Shown: positions 9,600 through 19,472, counted from the stretch's first letter. The stretch is 64,000 bases of DNA from Marinobacter halotolerans (GCF_008795985.1 NZ_VMHP01000001.1:1178001-1242000); one strand, 5' to 3'. Notes: generated by a model not told the origin, from the letters alone. Translations and numbers: made by a program.

Positions 9600-10751
9600 C
9601 TAGCCGTGAATGGGCGGCACTGTTTTTGAAAGCGCCTGTTTCTCTACGGCATAACTGCCGGTGACGGCAAACCCGAGAACCTGGTCACCGGATTTGAACA
9701 GCGCCCGCACGTTCTGGCCATCCTGCTCAACAACCCACTCGCCTTCTGCACCAGGTGGTGGTGGACACACCGCGGTGGGGCAAGAGGGTGTTTTGACCAT
9801 CACCGGCATGGTGCCGTAGGCCACTTCGGTTCTCTCCCCCGCCAGGGTCTTGGCCAGCGCCCGGGCACAGGTCATCAACGGCATGACATAGGGCAGCACC
9901 AGTCCGTCCACCTCGGCACAGTCGCCAAAGGCATAAACGTCCGCAGCAGAGGTTTCCAGTGCCCGATTGACCACAATACCCCGATCGGTCTGCAGGCCGG
10001 ACTCTGCCGCCAGTTCCTTTCTGGGCCGCAGCCCGACCGCCGACAGCACCAGGTCGGCCTCCAGTTCCTCGCCGTTTGCCAGTGACAGCGCCACGCCATC
10101 ACCTTTGGCAGTCAGGTGGCTGACCACCGTATCAAGATGAAACCGCACACCCAGTTCCTCCAGTGCCGACTGCACCGCCTGGGCCGCCGGCTCGGGCAGC
10201 AGCCCCGGCATCAGATTGTCGCAGGGGGCAATTACATCCACACCGTAACCGCCGTTGCTCAGATCATTGGCAAACTCGCAGCCAATCAGGCCGGCTCCCA
10301 TGATGGCAATCCGCTTGCTGCTGCCCAGGGCCTTGCGAAAGGCGCGGTAATCCAGCAGATCATTGATGGAGTAGACGTGTTCCTGCCCGTCACCGGGAAT
10401 GGACAGGCGAATCACATCCGCTCCCCAGGCCAGTACCAGCTTGCTGTACTCCAGCCGCTCCTCCCCCAGGATCAACTGATGGGCGGCGGTATCCACACCG
10501 GTCACGGTGGCAAAAGTGCGTACGGTGACGTTCAGTTGCTCTTCCATTTTGTCCGGCGTGGCCTGGGCCAGCTCATCGGCCTCTTTGCCCTTGGTAAAGC
10601 CGGTGGACAGCATGGGTTTGGAGTAGCTCGCGCCATCATCGGCGGTCAACATCAGGATGGATGTCTCCTGGTCCAGCTTACGAAACTCTCTGGCCAGGGT
10701 GTATCCCGACAACCCGGTTCCCACAATAACGATGGGCGCTTGTGTGCTCAT
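9600..10751 (-). CDS. Rubredoxin-NAD(+) reductase
   Basis: A 383-residue FAD/NAD(P) oxidoreductase of the AlkT/RubB type. The FAD dinucleotide motif is at residues 8-20 (GTGLSG), the NAD motif GAGLIG at 152-157, and the second FAD motif YAFGDCAE at 273-280. It passes electrons from NADH to rubredoxin, whose gene starts 179 bp further upstream on the same strand. The pair typically serves alkane hydroxylases or oxidative stress defence. No alkB lies in this window, so the terminal acceptor is unknown. An odd CPTAVCPPPPG stretch near the C-terminus is Cys/Pro-rich. Confidence 0.85.
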   Translation of the reverse strand: MSTQAPIVIVGTGLSGYTLAREFRKLDQETSILMLTADDGASYSKPMLSTGFTKGKEADELAQATPDKMEEQLNVTVRTFATVTGVDTAAHQLILGEERLEYSKLVLAWGADVIRLSIPGDGQEHVYSINDLLDYRAFRKALGSSKRIAIMGAGLIGCEFANDLSNGGYGVDVIAPCDNLMPGLLPEPAAQAVQSALEELGVRFHLDTVVSHLTAKGDGVALSLANGEELEADLVLSAVGLRPRKELAAESGLQTDRGIVVNRALETSAADVYAFGDCAEVDGLVLPYVMPLMTCARALAKTLAGERTEVAYGTMPVMVKTPSCPTAVCPPPPGAEGEWVVEQDGQNVRALFKSGDQVLGFAVTGSYAVEKQALSKTVPPIHG

Positions 10752-10762
10752 GTAATCGATCC

Positions 10763-10930
10763 TTAACCGATTTCGATCATTTCAAAATCTTCCTTGCCTA
10801 CGCCGCAATCCGGACACTCCCAGTCCTCGGGTACATCCTCCCAGGCGGTACCCGGCTCAATACCGTCATCCGGCCAGCCTTCCGCCTCGTCATAGATAAA
10901 CCCGCATACTACGCACTGCCACTTCTTCAT
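10763..10930 (-). CDS. Rubredoxin
   Basis: A 55-residue gene read directly from the minus strand, with a GGAGAG ribosome site before the ATG. It has the two iron-binding pairs CVVC (Cys6, Cys9) and CPDC (Cys39, Cys42), and the classic GFIYD, EPGT and [10 protein letters not shown] motifs. It is a single-domain, AlkG2/RubA-like electron carrier. Its stop is 12 bp before the start of the rubredoxin reductase gene, so the two are almost certainly one operon. Confidence 0.93.
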   Translation of the reverse strand: MKKWQCVVCGFIYDEAEGWPDDGIEPGTAWEDVPEDWECPDCGVGKEDFEMIEIG

Positions 10931-11162
10931 AACGCTCTCCGCTTATAGTTTCTGCCCCGACTGTAGCCGGAACGTGATAGTAATTGTCCGACAACCGATC
11001 GATCAAATAATTTCGTACAGCTGTTCGCCGCAACAGATCGCCTATCATACTCATCGCCGGGACCGAGACCAATCGCACCAGCGACCGCCCAACCATTCCG
11101 ACCCTCCCTTCATCGCTTTTCCTCCGGTATACTTTGCCGTTTGAAAACAGGACCTGACTGCA

Positions 11163-11720
11163 ATGACCGAAACAGTCGACGAACTGAACCAGGTAATGGC
11201 CGAAGCGGACTGCCTGGTCGACGAAGCCCGCGTTCACAACGCCATCCGCACCATGGCCGGCGAGATCAGCGAACGGCTGCGAGAGACTAACCCACTTCTG
11301 CTGTGCGTGATGAACGGCGGGCTTATCCTGACAGGCCAATTATTGCCACTGCTCAAGTTTCCGGTTCAGGCGGAGTACCTTCACGCCACCCGTTACCGGC
11401 AGGAGACCACCGGTGGCATTCTGGAGTGGAAGCTTCGCCCGGACGTTGACATGAACGGCCGGACGATCATCATCGTGGACGATATCCTGGACGAAGGTAC
11501 GACTCTCTGCGCGATTGCGGATTACTGCCAGGCCCACGGTGCTGCCGAAGTGCTGACCGCCGTGCTGGTGGACAAGCAGCATGACCGGAAGGCCCGGCCC
11601 GGGCTTAAAGCCGATTTCACCGGCCTGACGGTGGAAGACCGATTCCTCTTCGGCTTTGGAATGGACTACAAGGGATACTGGCGAAACGCTCCGGGAATTT
11701 ATGCCGTCAAGGGACTCTGA
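11163..11720 (+). CDS. hpt: Hypoxanthine-guanine phosphoribosyltransferase
   Basis: A 185-residue type I phosphoribosyltransferase for purine salvage. The PRPP-binding motif IIIVDDILDEGTTL is at residues 102-115, and the flexible-loop region HATRYRQ at 74-80. The C-terminal RFLFGFGMDYKGYWRN is typical of the gammaproteobacterial HPRT group. The end of the gene overlaps the start of ubiC by 20 bp. Confidence 0.85.
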   Translation: MTETVDELNQVMAEADCLVDEARVHNAIRTMAGEISERLRETNPLLLCVMNGGLILTGQLLPLLKFPVQAEYLHATRYRQETTGGILEWKLRPDVDMNGRTIIIVDDILDEGTTLCAIADYCQAHGAAEVLTAVLVDKQHDRKARPGLKADFTGLTVEDRFLFGFGMDYKGYWRNAPGIYAVKGL

Positions 11721-12264
11721 CGCCGTTTCCAGGATCCGTATTCCAGAGACCGACTGGTACCGCTCGTTCGCGGCTGCCGGCCTGCGGGACCCGGCCATAC
11801 ACGGCAAGCTCGGTCACTGGCTGAAGCTCGAGGGGTCACTGACACGGGCGCTGCAACTGCGCTGCCATGACAGTTTCCGGGTCGACATTCTGAGCGAGGG
11901 TTTTGCCCGCCCCAGCCGCGAAGAATCCCGCACACTGGGCCTGCTGCCACGGCACCGCGCCTGGATCCGGGAGGTCTGTCTGCTGGGAGATGGCACGCCT
12001 TGGGTACTGGCCCGCACGGTTATTCCCATGGCCACGCTTACCGGCCGGGGCCGGCGCCTGCGACATCTGGGAAGGCAACCCCTGGGAGCCTATCTTTTCA
12101 GCAACACCGAATGGCACAGAGGCGATTTCGAGACCGGCCTTTGCCATCGCGACACACCAGACCAGCCCAGGGCCGCCAGGCGATCCGAATTCTTCAGCGG
12201 TCACAGGCGACTGCTGGTGGGAGAGTACTTTCTGCCCCAAGGAGGTTTCTATGCCGAAGACTGA
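11701..12264 (+). CDS. ubiC: Chorismate lyase
   Basis: A 187-residue UbiC-family protein that converts chorismate to 4-hydroxybenzoate and pyruvate, the first committed step of ubiquinone synthesis. The ATG at 11701 gives the family-size product and overlaps the end of hpt by 20 bp. Family features include GSLTRALQ (residues 41-48), [22 protein letters not shown] and the RRSEFF motif near residue 160. Its 3' end overlaps ubiA by 14 bp, as expected for a ubiCA pair. Confidence 0.85.
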   Translation: MPSRDSDAVSRIRIPETDWYRSFAAAGLRDPAIHGKLGHWLKLEGSLTRALQLRCHDSFRVDILSEGFARPSREESRTLGLLPRHRAWIREVCLLGDGTPWVLARTVIPMATLTGRGRRLRHLGRQPLGAYLFSNTEWHRGDFETGLCHRDTPDQPRAARRSEFFSGHRRLLVGEYFLPQGGFYAED

Positions 12265-13150
12265 AACATCCCCCGCGGTCCGGGCGCGCCTGGCAGATTA
12301 TGCACTTCTGTTGCGGCTGAACCGACCGATCGGCAGTCTTCTGTTGCTATGGCCAACCTACTGGGCGCTATGGCTGGCCGCTGGCGGTCTGCCGCAGGCA
12401 GGCAACCTGATTGTATTTACCCTGGGTGTGTTTCTTATGCGCGCCGCCGGATGCGCCATCAACGACTTTGCCGACCGCAAGGTGGACCGGCATGTCAAGC
12501 GCACCAAGGACCGTCCACTGACCTCAGGCCGTATCCAGAGCTGGGAAGCCGTGGCGCTGTTTGCTGGTATCTGCCTGCTAGCGTTTCTGATGGTGGTGTT
12601 CTTTACCAACCCGCTGACCCTCTACCTGTCTTTTGGCGGCGTGGTACTGGCCTTTATCTATCCCTTCATGAAGCGGTACACCCACCTGCCCCAGCTTTTT
12701 CTCGGCGCCGCCTTTTCCTGGGCGATTCCCATGGCCTGGGCGGCGGAAGCCGGTGAAGTAACCCGTCTGGCCTGGTTGCTTTTCACCGCCAACGTGCTGT
12801 GGACCGTGGCCTACGATACCTTCTATGCCATGGTGGATCGCGACGACGACCTGAAAATCGGCATCAAGTCCACGGCCATTCTGTTTGGCGATGGCGATCG
12901 AGCCATTATTGCAGTACTCCAGTCACTGGTGGTGCTGATCCTGCTGCTCGTCGGTAACCAGGCAGAGCTGGGAGGGGTCTATTATCTGGGCGTTATCACC
13001 ATGGCCTGCCTGTTCATTTACCAGCAGCACCTCGCCCGCTTCCGCGAGCGGGAAGGCTGCTTCAAGGCGTTCCTCAACAACAACTGGGCCGGGTTTGCGG
13101 TTTTCCTCGGGCTGGTCATTGATCTGATGCTGGGCGGATCAACACACTGA
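12251..13150 (+). CDS. ubiA: 4-hydroxybenzoate octaprenyltransferase
   Basis: A 299-residue integral-membrane prenyltransferase that attaches the polyprenyl tail to 4-hydroxybenzoate. The ATG at 12251 follows a strong GGAGG site, giving the usual UbiA length. The two Asp-rich prenyl diphosphate motifs are [11 protein letters not shown] (from Asn71) and [13 protein letters not shown] near residue 190; RTKDRPL at 84-90 is the family motif. About nine membrane helices are expected. It is translationally coupled to ubiC. Confidence 0.95.
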   Translation: MPKTETSPAVRARLADYALLLRLNRPIGSLLLLWPTYWALWLAAGGLPQAGNLIVFTLGVFLMRAAGCAINDFADRKVDRHVKRTKDRPLTSGRIQSWEAVALFAGICLLAFLMVVFFTNPLTLYLSFGGVVLAFIYPFMKRYTHLPQLFLGAAFSWAIPMAWAAEAGEVTRLAWLLFTANVLWTVAYDTFYAMVDRDDDLKIGIKSTAILFGDGDRAIIAVLQSLVVLILLLVGNQAELGGVYYLGVITMACLFIYQQHLARFREREGCFKAFLNNNWAGFAVFLGLVIDLMLGGSTH

Positions 13151-13159
13151 CCCCAGTCA

Positions 13160-13177
13160 TTGTCATATACTCGTAAC
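13160..13177 (+). promoter_or_regulatory. Candidate Pho box upstream of phoB
   Basis: The 18-mer beginning TTGTCATATAC matches the E. coli-type Pho box (CTGTCATAAAGTTGTCAC) at 13 of 18 positions and sits 50 bp before the phoB start. PhoB autoregulation is well established in E. coli. The second half-site is weak. Confidence 0.45.
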
Positions 13178-13226
13178 ATGAGCCGGTTGTAATAGCAGGC
13201 ATCTTGAAAAGGTCTGACACAGGTTA

Positions 13227-13925
13227 ATGCTCATGACTGGAAAAACTGTCCTCATTGTTGATGACGAAGCGTCCATCAGGGAAATGATTGCTGTCGCTCT
13301 GGAAATGGCGGATTACAACTACCTGGAAGCGGCGGATGCCCGGGAAGCCCATTCCCTGATCGTGGACAAACAGCCCGATCTGATCCTGCTGGACTGGATG
13401 TTGCCCGGCACCAGCGGCGTCGAGCTGGCTCGCCGCCTGAAGAAAGAAGAGGCGACCGCGGAAATTCCCATCATCATGCTGACCGCCAAGGTCGAGGAAG
13501 ATAATAAAATCCAGGGCCTGGAAGTGGGCGCGGATGATTACATCACCAAACCCTTTTCCCCCCGCGAGCTGGTTGCCCGCCTGAAAGCCGTACTGCGACG
13601 GGCCACCCCTGCCGGTGTTGAGTCCCCGATCGAAGTGGACGGCCTCACGCTGGACCCGATAGGACATCGCGTCACCACCACAACCGGCGCCCTGAATATC
13701 GGCCCCACGGAATATCGGCTGCTACAGTTCTTTATGACCCATCAGGAGCGGGTCTATACTCGGTCTCAGCTTCTGGATCAGGTCTGGGGCGGCAACGTCT
13801 ATGTGGAAGAGCGAACCGTTGATGTTCACATCCGGCGTTTGCGCAAAGCCCTCGGCGGGCAATATGATCACCTGATCCAGACCGTGCGTGGCACCGGTTA
13901 CCGTTTCTCGACCCGAGCAGCCTGA
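13227..13925 (+). CDS. phoB: Phosphate regulon response regulator
   Basis: A 232-residue OmpR/PhoB-family activator. The receiver domain covers residues 5-123 with the acidic pocket at VDDE (11-14), phospho-acceptor Asp56 in LLDWMLPG, and Lys108 in ITKPFSP. The winged-helix DNA-binding domain runs from about 130 to the end ([30 protein letters not shown]). An ATG two codons later is a possible alternative start. phoR follows 56 bp downstream. It should act on the Pho box found before pstS. Confidence 0.93.
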   Translation: MLMTGKTVLIVDDEASIREMIAVALEMADYNYLEAADAREAHSLIVDKQPDLILLDWMLPGTSGVELARRLKKEEATAEIPIIMLTAKVEEDNKIQGLEVGADDYITKPFSPRELVARLKAVLRRATPAGVESPIEVDGLTLDPIGHRVTTTTGALNIGPTEYRLLQFFMTHQERVYTRSQLLDQVWGGNVYVEERTVDVHIRRLRKALGGQYDHLIQTVRGTGYRFSTRAA

Positions 13926-13981
13926 CCACAAACGGATAGTCGTGCAGTAAAGACTGCCAGAACTGGCCCGGGAACCCGTGA

Positions 13982-15322
13982 ATGCAACAAAACTGGTCGA
14001 AGTACCTGCGGTGGATCATTTCGTTTCTTGTGACCTGCACACTTGCCGGATGGTTTTTCGGCTATCCGGTCTATGGTCTCACCATTGGACTTCTGATTTA
14101 CCTGGTATGGACACTGGTTCAGGCCAAACGCCTGTACTTCTGGCTGAACCATCCCAGTATCAGTGAAGAAGCGCCCCAGAGTGTCGGCCTTTGGGGTGAC
14201 CTGTTTGATGGGTTGCACAGGCTGCACCAGAATCACCTCAAGGAAAGAGACCGGCTGATGGCAAGAATCAACCGGGTGCAGGAATCCACCAATGCCATGC
14301 ACGATGGCGTGGTGATGACCGATTCCAACGGCGCCATGGAATGGTGGAACGGCTCGGCCGAACACTTGCTGGGCTTCCGGCAAAGCTCCGATCAGGGCCA
14401 GTATATCCAGAACCTGATCCGCAACCCTGCATTCAAGGCCTATTTTGACGCCCGGGAATATCGGGAACCCCTGGAAATCCACTCACCGGCCAAGCCCCAC
14501 ATCCGGCTGCAGATGCAGTTCAGCCTGTTCGGCGACAACGACCGGTTGATCGTGGCAAAAGACGTGACACGGCTTTACCACCTGGAACAGATGCGTCGGG
14601 ATTTCGTGGGCAACGTGTCCCATGAGATGCGAACGCCACTAACCGTAATCAGCGGCTACCTCGAAACCCTGGTGGATCATGCCGCCGAGTTGCCTCCCAA
14701 GTGGCGACGGGCCATCAACACAATGGCCCAGCAGTCGTCACGCATGGAGGCCCTGATCACCGACTTGATCCTGTTGTCCAAGATCGAGACCGGCGAGCAA
14801 ACCCGGAATGACTCGATAACCGACGTTAGCAGCATGGTCCACCAGATCTGCCACGACGCCGAGGCGCTCAGCGGTGACCAGCGCCACGACTTTCAGGTCA
14901 GCATCGGCGAGCGCCACTGGCTGAAAGGCGATGAAAGCCAGCTGCGAAGCGCCTTCTCCAACCTGATCTTCAATGCCGTCAAGTACTCTCCGGCGGGGGG
15001 CACAATCACCGTCAGCTGGAAGACGGATCGGGAGGGTGGCCACCTGTCTGTGCGGGACACCGGCATCGGCATCGATCCGGTACACATCCCGCGGCTGACG
15101 GAACGCTTCTACCGTGCTGACCCCAGCCGCCATCAGGAAACCGGTGGCACCGGGCTGGGACTGGCAATCGTTAAACATGTTCTGATCAACCACGACAGCA
15201 AGCTGGACATCCGCAGCCATATCGGCGGTGGCAGCGAGTTTATCTGTCATTTCCCCCGCGAACGACTCACCGAAAAGCCGCCCGCACAACAAGTCCGCCG
15301 ACCTATGGCCGACAAGGGCTAG
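13982..15322 (+). CDS. phoR: Phosphate regulon sensor histidine kinase
   Basis: A 446-residue kinase. Two membrane helices (11-45) are followed by a charged linker, a PAS domain (about 95-200), the HisKA phospho-acceptor His214 (VGNVSHEMRTPL), and an HATPase_c domain with the N box (SNLIFNAVKYSP), the G1 box DTGIGID and GGTGLGLAI. As in E. coli PhoR there is no large periplasmic sensor, so signalling is expected through PstSCAB-PhoU. Its TAG stop shares the palindrome CTAG with the stop of the convergent response regulator gene. Confidence 0.93.
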   Translation: MQQNWSKYLRWIISFLVTCTLAGWFFGYPVYGLTIGLLIYLVWTLVQAKRLYFWLNHPSISEEAPQSVGLWGDLFDGLHRLHQNHLKERDRLMARINRVQESTNAMHDGVVMTDSNGAMEWWNGSAEHLLGFRQSSDQGQYIQNLIRNPAFKAYFDAREYREPLEIHSPAKPHIRLQMQFSLFGDNDRLIVAKDVTRLYHLEQMRRDFVGNVSHEMRTPLTVISGYLETLVDHAAELPPKWRRAINTMAQQSSRMEALITDLILLSKIETGEQTRNDSITDVSSMVHQICHDAEALSGDQRHDFQVSIGERHWLKGDESQLRSAFSNLIFNAVKYSPAGGTITVSWKTDREGGHLSVRDTGIGIDPVHIPRLTERFYRADPSRHQETGGTGLGLAIVKHVLINHDSKLDIRSHIGGGSEFICHFPRERLTEKPPAQQVRRPMADKG

Positions 15323-16212
15323 CGACCGCCGCGGAAGCGGGCAACGAAACGGGAGAGGTCTTCCAGCTTGACCGGGTCCTCATCCACGAAGCGGATGGTC
15401 ACGCTGACAAAATCCGTATCCTGACGTTTGTCCACGGCCTGCAACTGGTGAACATAGCCATTGAGACGGGCCATCTTGTCATCACCAATATCAATATCCA
15501 CCACCGCCTGATCCAGAATACCCGGAAAGGACTGATCTCGTTTGGCCAACACCCGCACTTCGGTCAGATTGATGTCCCTGACGACTGATTTGAGCGTGCT
15601 GTCAGCAAACCGGACGGAAGCCACACTGGGGGCAGGTTTGCGCGCTGCGGCTTTATCCGTCGCCGCACCGGCGGCCTGACCGGAAAGCAACCCGGCACTT
15701 TCATCCTTTAGCGGGCTGGTCGCCGACGATGGGGCGGGCCGGTCCGTTTTCCGGGTCAGCAGATCGGCGGATTCGCGCAGGGCATCGGCCGGTCCGGCCA
15801 TGGATTTGCCGCCACGGGCCATGGCATCCGTCAACTGACTGCCCATCACCTTGATAATCTTGTTGCTCAAGCCCTCGGGGCTGAAAGGCTTGCCGAGGTA
15901 TTCCGACACGCCGCCCTTGACCGCTTCCACCACGTGGTCCTTGTCACCGCGGCTGGTAATCATGATGAACGGCACCCCGGCATACTGGGGCTGCTCACGC
16001 ATCCACTGCAGCAGTTCAATACCCGACATTTCAGGCATTTCCCAGTCGCACAGGATCAGGTCAAAACGGGCCCGGGACATCAGCGACTGGGCACGACGCC
16101 CATTCTGCGCATCCGTGGTTTCAATCACCGGGAAACGCTGCCGGATGGTGCGCTTGACCAGATCCCTGACAAAACTGGCGTCATCGACAACCAGTGCCTT
16201 CAGCATTGCCAT
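15319..16212 (-). CDS. Response regulator with receiver domain and C-terminal PilZ-like domain
   Basis: A 297-residue protein. The ATG at 16212 was chosen for its AAAGGCG ribosome site and canonical receiver start. The receiver domain (residues 3-123) has Asp9-Asp10, phospho-acceptor Asp56 in LCDWEMPEMSG, and the KPFSP lysine. Residues about 125-195 are an Ala/Pro/Ser-rich linker. The C-terminal 100 residues have strands resembling a PilZ fold (RFADSTLKSVVRDINLTEVRV, ARLNGYVHQLQ, SVTIRFVDEDP). The RxxxR and D/NxSxxG c-di-GMP motifs are missing or altered, so binding is doubtful. Output is unknown. Confidence 0.75.
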   Translation of the reverse strand: MAMLKALVVDDASFVRDLVKRTIRQRFPVIETTDAQNGRRAQSLMSRARFDLILCDWEMPEMSGIELLQWMREQPQYAGVPFIMITSRGDKDHVVEAVKGGVSEYLGKPFSPEGLSNKIIKVMGSQLTDAMARGGKSMAGPADALRESADLLTRKTDRPAPSSATSPLKDESAGLLSGQAAGAATDKAAARKPAPSVASVRFADSTLKSVVRDINLTEVRVLAKRDQSFPGILDQAVVDIDIGDDKMARLNGYVHQLQAVDKRQDTDFVSVTIRFVDEDPVKLEDLSRFVARFRGGR

Positions 16213-16430
16213 AGTGACGCCTTTCTGATGTGTTATTGGGCAAAATTCCAACTCAACTATAGATCAAAGGTCAGGGTCGGGCATCAGGTAGCGACAAAAA
16301 CACAACAGATCTCATCATAGCGAACCCGGTGTTAAGGAAATGTCACACAAAGCCATGGTTTACGGTGTTTCAGCGGCACGAAAACAGGCTACCATGGAGG
16401 TGAATCAACGACTCCAGACCGAGGTTCCGC

Positions 16431-17684
16431 GTGCCCTACCAAGCGCCACAAAAACGTTCAGCAAGATGGCTGGGCCGGCTGATGACTATCGCCGGTTTTC
16501 TTGCGACAAGTGCCATGGTCAACCCTGCAATGGCGCAGTCGCAGACCCAGACCCAGCCAACCAGTGACTTTGACCAGTGCCTGGCAGAGCTCGGGGAAAC
16601 GGCCGTTCGTGCCGGCGTATCCCGAGAAACCGCGACGGCGGTGGTCGCCGGAGTCGAGCAGATTGAGCGGGTGATCGAGCTCGACCGCAAACAGCCCGAG
16701 TTCACAACAACCTTCGCCGACTACCTGAATCGCCGGGTCAATGAGAGCCGGATTCAGCAGGGTCGCGAACTACTAAAGACCCATCGGGATCTGCTGAACC
16801 GGGTCACCCGGGAAACCGGTGTGCCGGGCCCCTACTTGCTGGCCTTCTGGGGTCTGGAGACCAATTTTGGTTCCTATTTCGGCAAGATGTCGGTGCCCGG
16901 CTCCCTGGCCACCCTGGCCTGCGATGAGCGTCGCAGCGAATTTTTCACCCGGCAGTGGGTTGCAGCGCTGCAGATTATTGATGAGGGTGCGATCCCTGCT
17001 GAACAGATGGAAGGCTCCTGGGCCGGTGCCATGGGCCACGTGCAGTTCATGCCGACGGTGTTCCTGGAGCATGCAGTGGATGCAGACGGCGACGGCCGCC
17101 GGGACTTGTGGAACAGCCTGCCGGATGCCCTGATGTCGGCCGGCCACTTCCTGGAGTCCATGGGCTGGAACGGCGACTACCGCTGGGGCCGGGAAGTACT
17201 GCTGCCGGAGAACTTTGACTACCGCCTGTCCGATGGCCGTGAACTGCCTCTGGCGAAATGGCGGGAGATGGGCATTACCGACGCTTTCGGCCGGCCCCTC
17301 GCCCGGGAAGATATAGACGCCTCCCTACTGGTGCCCGCCGGGCATCGCGGCCCCGCCTTCCTGGTGTACCATAACTTCGACGTGATCATGGGCTGGAACC
17401 GCTCTGAGTTCTATGCCATTGCCGTTGGTCACCTGGCGGACCGGATTGCCGGCGCCGGTGGCCTTCAGGTGCCGCCGCCGGAGGATCTCCCGGCCCTGTC
17501 CCGCCAGCAGATTCTTGATCTTCAGCAGGCTCTGGCCAGCCGCGGGTATGATCCGGGCCCGATCGACGGGATTCTGGGCTCGGGCACACGGTCAGCAATC
17601 CGGGAATTCCAGAAAGCCAACGACCTGGTGGCGGACGGTTATCCGGGCATCCCGGTGCTCAACGCCGTGGGCATAGATACCTGA
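16431..17684 (+). CDS. Lytic murein transglycosylase, MltB family, with peptidoglycan-binding domain
   Basis: A 417-residue exported enzyme that cleaves glycan strands to 1,6-anhydro-muropeptides. A signal peptide occupies roughly residues 1-36 (cleavage near AMA-QS). The SLT_2/MltB domain covers about 45-340 with catalytic Glu143 in FWGLETNFG and the GAMGHVQFMPT motif. A PG_binding_1 domain is at about 350-412 (LQQALASRGYDPGPIDGILG). The GTG at 16431 opens the frame; an ATG at 16482 would shorten the signal peptide. No lipobox Cys is apparent, so it is likely periplasmic and soluble. Confidence 0.88.
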   Translation: MPYQAPQKRSARWLGRLMTIAGFLATSAMVNPAMAQSQTQTQPTSDFDQCLAELGETAVRAGVSRETATAVVAGVEQIERVIELDRKQPEFTTTFADYLNRRVNESRIQQGRELLKTHRDLLNRVTRETGVPGPYLLAFWGLETNFGSYFGKMSVPGSLATLACDERRSEFFTRQWVAALQIIDEGAIPAEQMEGSWAGAMGHVQFMPTVFLEHAVDADGDGRRDLWNSLPDALMSAGHFLESMGWNGDYRWGREVLLPENFDYRLSDGRELPLAKWREMGITDAFGRPLAREDIDASLLVPAGHRGPAFLVYHNFDVIMGWNRSEFYAIAVGHLADRIAGAGGLQVPPPEDLPALSRQQILDLQQALASRGYDPGPIDGILGSGTRSAIREFQKANDLVADGYPGIPVLNAVGIDT

Positions 17685-17746
17685 TCCAAAACCGGACTCA
17701 GGGCCTATATCTGGGCTTTGCCAGCAAGTGAGGTTGAACGGCGTTC

Positions 17747-18778
17747 ATGGATTCCATTACACAAGCGGCGCTGGGTGCGTCACTGGCCGGCGCTATTGGC
17801 GGCAAAACCCTGGGGCGCTCTTCGCTGCTGATCGGGGCGGTGCTGGGAACACTGCCCGATATGGATGTGGTGATCGATTACGGCAGTGCGATTGCGAATT
17901 TCTCCCAGCACCGGGGCTTCAGTCACTCTCTACTGATCCTGTTTCCACTGTCACTGTTGCTGGCCTGGCTTCTGAATCGCTGGCGCCCGGCGCTGGGTTA
18001 TGGCCGCTGGCTATGGCTCACCGGTCTGATTCTGCTGACCCACCCGATACTCGACTCGTTCACCACCTACGGCACCCAGATCTTCTGGCCTTTTTACGAG
18101 GCGGTGGCCATCAGCAGTATTTTCATTATTGATCCGCTTTACACACTGCCGCTACTGGCCGGCGTGTTTATTTTCCTGCTGCGCGGTCCTGCAACCCGGG
18201 CGGTAACGGTGGGACTGGCGTTGTCGACACTCTACCTGGGCTGGACGCTGGTAGCGCAACAGATAATCTCCAGCCGTGTAGACCCGGCGCTGGCCGAAGC
18301 AGGCCTGAAGGACGCTCCCCGGCTGGTACAGCCCATGCCGTTCAATACCCTGCTCTGGCGGGTAACGGTACAGAACGAGGAACAGCGGGTTGAGATCATC
18401 ACCGGATTCCTGGACGGCGATGCCCCGCTCGTACTTCAGTTTTTCCCGCTTCAACCGGAACTGGCAAAGGCTGCCCAAGCCAGCGCTGAAGCGCGCCGGC
18501 TGGAATGGTTCACCGATGGCCTGGTCGCCTATGGCCTTGAGGGCCAGACCCTGACCGCCACGGATATCCGCCTGGGCCTTCCCGGCGCTCATCCTTTTGT
18601 CTTTACTCTGGGGCGCTATAATGGGCAGGGCTTAATGCCTGAGCCCAGCACACGGATTCCGCGACCGGAGATCCGTGGTGATCTGCTTCGTGTCCTTTGG
18701 CAACGGACCACGGGTCAGGCCACCACCCTGTGCCTTGCCAGCCTGACTATTCCAGCATCCGGAGAGACCTGTTCCTGA
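17747..18778 (+). CDS. Membrane-bound metal-dependent hydrolase, YdjM/DUF457 family
   Basis: A 343-residue membrane protein of the LexA-regulated YdjM-like family. The N-terminus MDSITQAALGASLAGAIGG is characteristic, followed by the metal-ligand motifs LPDMDVV (residues 37-43) and HRGFSHSLL (56-64), and THPILDSFTTYG near residue 100. Four or five hydrophobic segments are followed by a soluble C-terminal half. Substrate is unknown. The rsuA start lies 1 bp beyond its stop, so the two are probably translated together. Confidence 0.78.
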   Translation: MDSITQAALGASLAGAIGGKTLGRSSLLIGAVLGTLPDMDVVIDYGSAIANFSQHRGFSHSLLILFPLSLLLAWLLNRWRPALGYGRWLWLTGLILLTHPILDSFTTYGTQIFWPFYEAVAISSIFIIDPLYTLPLLAGVFIFLLRGPATRAVTVGLALSTLYLGWTLVAQQIISSRVDPALAEAGLKDAPRLVQPMPFNTLLWRVTVQNEEQRVEIITGFLDGDAPLVLQFFPLQPELAKAAQASAEARRLEWFTDGLVAYGLEGQTLTATDIRLGLPGAHPFVFTLGRYNGQGLMPEPSTRIPRPEIRGDLLRVLWQRTTGQATTLCLASLTIPASGETCS

Positions 18779-18779
18779 C

Positions 18780-19472
18780 ATGCGCCTGGACTTTTTCATC
18801 GCCAATGCCACTGATCTTTCCCGGAAAGACGCAAAGCGGGCCATCGGCAAGGGGCGGGTTGAACGCAACGGACATCCTTGTCGACAGGCTTCGGCCAGTG
18901 TTGAAGCGGAAGACACAATCACCCTGGATGGAGCTAGCCTGGCCCTGCCGGGGCAGCGCTATCTGATGTTGTTCAAGCCAGAGGGTGTTATCAGTGCCAC
19001 CACTGACAGCAATCAGCCCACGGCGCTGGATCTGCTGCCCGCCGGGCTGCGGGATGGGCTGCACATTGCCGGCCGACTGGACAAGGACACCACCGGCCTG
19101 CTGCTACTGACCACCGATGGCGCCTGGTCCCATCGCATTACTGCTCCCCGCGCCGCCTGCCGCAAGACCTACCGGGTGGGGCTGGATGAGCCAATCAGCC
19201 GGGATGCAATCTCCCAGCTGGAAACCGGTGTGATGCTCAAAGACGAATCGGCACCAACCCTGCCTGCAGGGGTCCAGCTGATCGACGATCGGACGATGGA
19301 GTTAACCATTCAGGAAGGACGCTACCATCAGATCAAACGGATGATGGCAGCGGTGGGCCACCATGTGAGCGCACTGCACCGGTTGCGGATTGGCGATATC
19401 ACTCTGGATGCTGATCTGGCCCCCGGCGAATACCGGGATCTGACATTGGACGAAATCCGCAGCGTTAGCTGA
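18780..19472 (+). CDS. rsuA: 16S rRNA pseudouridine(516) synthase
   Basis: A 230-residue RsuA-family pseudouridine synthase. The S4-like RNA-binding domain covers residues 1-55. The catalytic domain carries the GRLDKDTTGLLLLT motif around residue 98-111, with the catalytic Asp in LDKDT. KTYRVGLDEP and EGRYHQIKRMMAAVG are RsuA/RluB signatures. It modifies 16S rRNA in the 30S head and body region. RluB/RluE are alternatives, but the N-terminal MRLDFFIANATDLSRKDA favours RsuA. Confidence 0.85.
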   Translation: MRLDFFIANATDLSRKDAKRAIGKGRVERNGHPCRQASASVEAEDTITLDGASLALPGQRYLMLFKPEGVISATTDSNQPTALDLLPAGLRDGLHIAGRLDKDTTGLLLLTTDGAWSHRITAPRAACRKTYRVGLDEPISRDAISQLETGVMLKDESAPTLPAGVQLIDDRTMELTIQEGRYHQIKRMMAAVGHHVSALHRLRIGDITLDADLAPGEYRDLTLDEIRSVS

